Shown one piece after another: positions 23,566-24,267 of a stretch of 24,267 nt of DNA. Below the pieces are notes generated by a model. It was given only the letters and a program-made list of their open reading frames with translations. It did no database searches and was not told the origin of the DNA. The translations under genes and the position numbers were made by a program. The stretch spans positions 1-24,267 of the forward strand of contig CAYZVJ010000043.1 of assembly GCA_964481765.1 (NCBI GenBank). Direction: 5' to 3'. Every line of letters starts with the position of its first letter. Position 1 is the first letter of the stretch. Source of the stretch: G020353115 sp964481765 (GTDB lineage: Bacteria; Bacteroidota; Bacteroidia; Bacteroidales; VadinHA17).

Positions 23566-24267
23566 TCAATAGCTGACAATTGTCCCGATCCTCTCACCCT
23601 GTACTATTTTTAGCAGATTTCCTTGCAGGTTCATGTCGAAAACCACGATGGGAAGGTTATTTTCCCTGCAGAGAGTAAACGCCGTAAGGTCCATGATTTT
23701 CAAATTTTTCTTATATGCCAAATCGAAAGTTATTTCGTCAAATCGTATGGCATCCTTCACTTTTTCCGGATCAGCAGAATAGACCCCATCAACGCGTGTT
23801 CCTTTCAGCAGTACATCGGCTTTGATTTCAACAGCCCGCAAGGCTGCAGCAGTATCGGTTGTAAAATAAGGATTACCGGTTCCACCGGTAAAGATCATCA
23901 CGTTTCCCCGGGTGAGTTCTTCAACAGCCCGAGACTGGCTGTAAGCTTCTCCGACAGGCTCCATCCTGATGGCGGTCATCATTTTGGCATTCACACCCAC
24001 ACGTTCCAGGGCGGAATGAAGGGCAAGCCCGTTGATAACCGTTGCCAGCATACCCATCTGGTCACCCTTTATACGGTCGTATCCTTCCCCCGCTCCTTTT
24101 AATCCCCTGAAAATGTTTCCTCCACCAATGACAATGGCTGTCTGGACTCCAAGATCGGCAACCGCTTTTACCTGTTCAGCATATTCTGTCAGACGCTGGA
24201 CGTCAAGACCATATGGCTTATCTCCCATAAGCGCCTCACCACTTAACTTCAGCAATACTCTTTTGTA
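23566..24267 (-). CDS. pyrH: UMP kinase, 5' end cut by window edge
   Basis: This is the bacterial hexameric UMP kinase, which phosphorylates UMP to UDP with ATP. 234 codons are present and the frame is open at the window end, where the minus strand reads YKRVLLKLSGEALMGDKPYG. Family members begin with two or three residues before this (such as MKYKR), so almost the whole protein is here. The TTG at 24253-24255 that would give MLKLSGEAL is not the true start. Motifs are KLSGEALMG for phosphate binding, VIGGGNIFRG (the glycine loop), DQMGMLATVINGLAL, FTGGTGNPYFTTDTAAALRA and ADVLLKGTRVDGVYSADP. The gene is followed by frr. Confidence 0.96.
   Translation of the reverse strand, partial: YKRVLLKLSGEALMGDKPYGLDVQRLTEYAEQVKAVADLGVQTAIVIGGGNIFRGLKGAGEGYDRIKGDQMGMLATVINGLALHSALERVGVNAKMMTAIRMEPVGEAYSQSRAVEELTRGNVMIFTGGTGNPYFTTDTAAALRAVEIKADVLLKGTRVDGVYSADPEKVKDAIRFDEITFDLAYKKNLKIMDLTAFTLCRENNLPIVVFDMNLQGNLLKIVQGERIGTIVSY

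Noticed and set aside
1..24267. Defence island, phage, transposon or CRISPR content
   Set aside because: Every gene I could identify is a housekeeping or envelope gene. No transposase, integrase, repeat array or toxin-antitoxin pair was seen. The CPBP protein alone is not evidence for a defence system.

Overview
The window reads as a chromosomal housekeeping segment from a member of the Bacteroidota, probably an uncultured Bacteroidales-like lineage in a draft or metagenome assembly. The support is a diheme b558-type succinate dehydrogenase/fumarate reductase in the order C-A-B, a dimeric (alpha2) glycyl-tRNA synthetase, an S9 peptidase and OmpA lipoprotein of Bacteroidota type, little sign of Shine-Dalgarno sequences, and several upstream matches to the Bacteroidota sigma -7 element TAnnTTTG. 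The lineage is an inference from these features; no 16S or ribosomal protein gene is present. I see no mobile element, phage gene, CRISPR array or rRNA.

Layout. 1-1475 (-): glyS, cut by the window edge. 1683-2582 (+): RmlD-like sugar-nucleotide reductase, convergent with a GT2 glycosyltransferase (2601-3494, -). 3743-5323 (+): nadB, convergent with a secreted S9 peptidase (5355-7730, -). dusB follows (7835-8982, -), then a divergent CPBP membrane protease (9032-9961, +). A conserved hypothetical (10010-10741, -) is divergent from an M24B aminopeptidase P (10978-12405, +). The sdhCAB operon lies at 15988-12450 (-). The start of an alpha/beta hydrolase (16143-16477, +) runs into an assembly gap, beyond which lies a C-terminal processing protease (-). 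The next genes, all on the minus strand, are a dCMP deaminase, a tRNA-Leu(CAA), a second gap and dxs. An OmpA-like coiled-coil lipoprotein gene (+) overlaps a radical SAM/SPASM gene. The window ends with frr and pyrH (-), in the usual pyrH-frr order.

Four runs of exactly 100 N are scaffold joins. Two of them (8660-8759 and 14300-14399) are flanked by the same 55 bp on both sides. Removing the N run plus one 55-bp copy restores full-length dusB (330 aa) and sdhA (639 aa), so these genes are intact and only look broken. The other two (16478-16577 and 18703-18802) have non-overlapping flanks and are true gaps of unknown size. They cut the hydrolase, the S41 protease and the last residues of dxs.

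The genes do not form one pathway. They are core functions: translation (glyS, dusB, tRNA-Leu, frr), cofactor, isoprenoid and nucleotide synthesis (nadB, dxs, dCMP deaminase, pyrH), menaquinone-linked respiration (sdhCAB), peptide breakdown (S9, M24B, S41, CPBP) and the cell envelope (RmlD-like, GT2, OmpA). I found no convincing new defence or mobile system. The points most worth a second look are the overlapping OmpA/radical SAM pair, the palindromes in divergent promoter regions (one on the predicted sdhCAB start site), and the non-ATG start of dusB.
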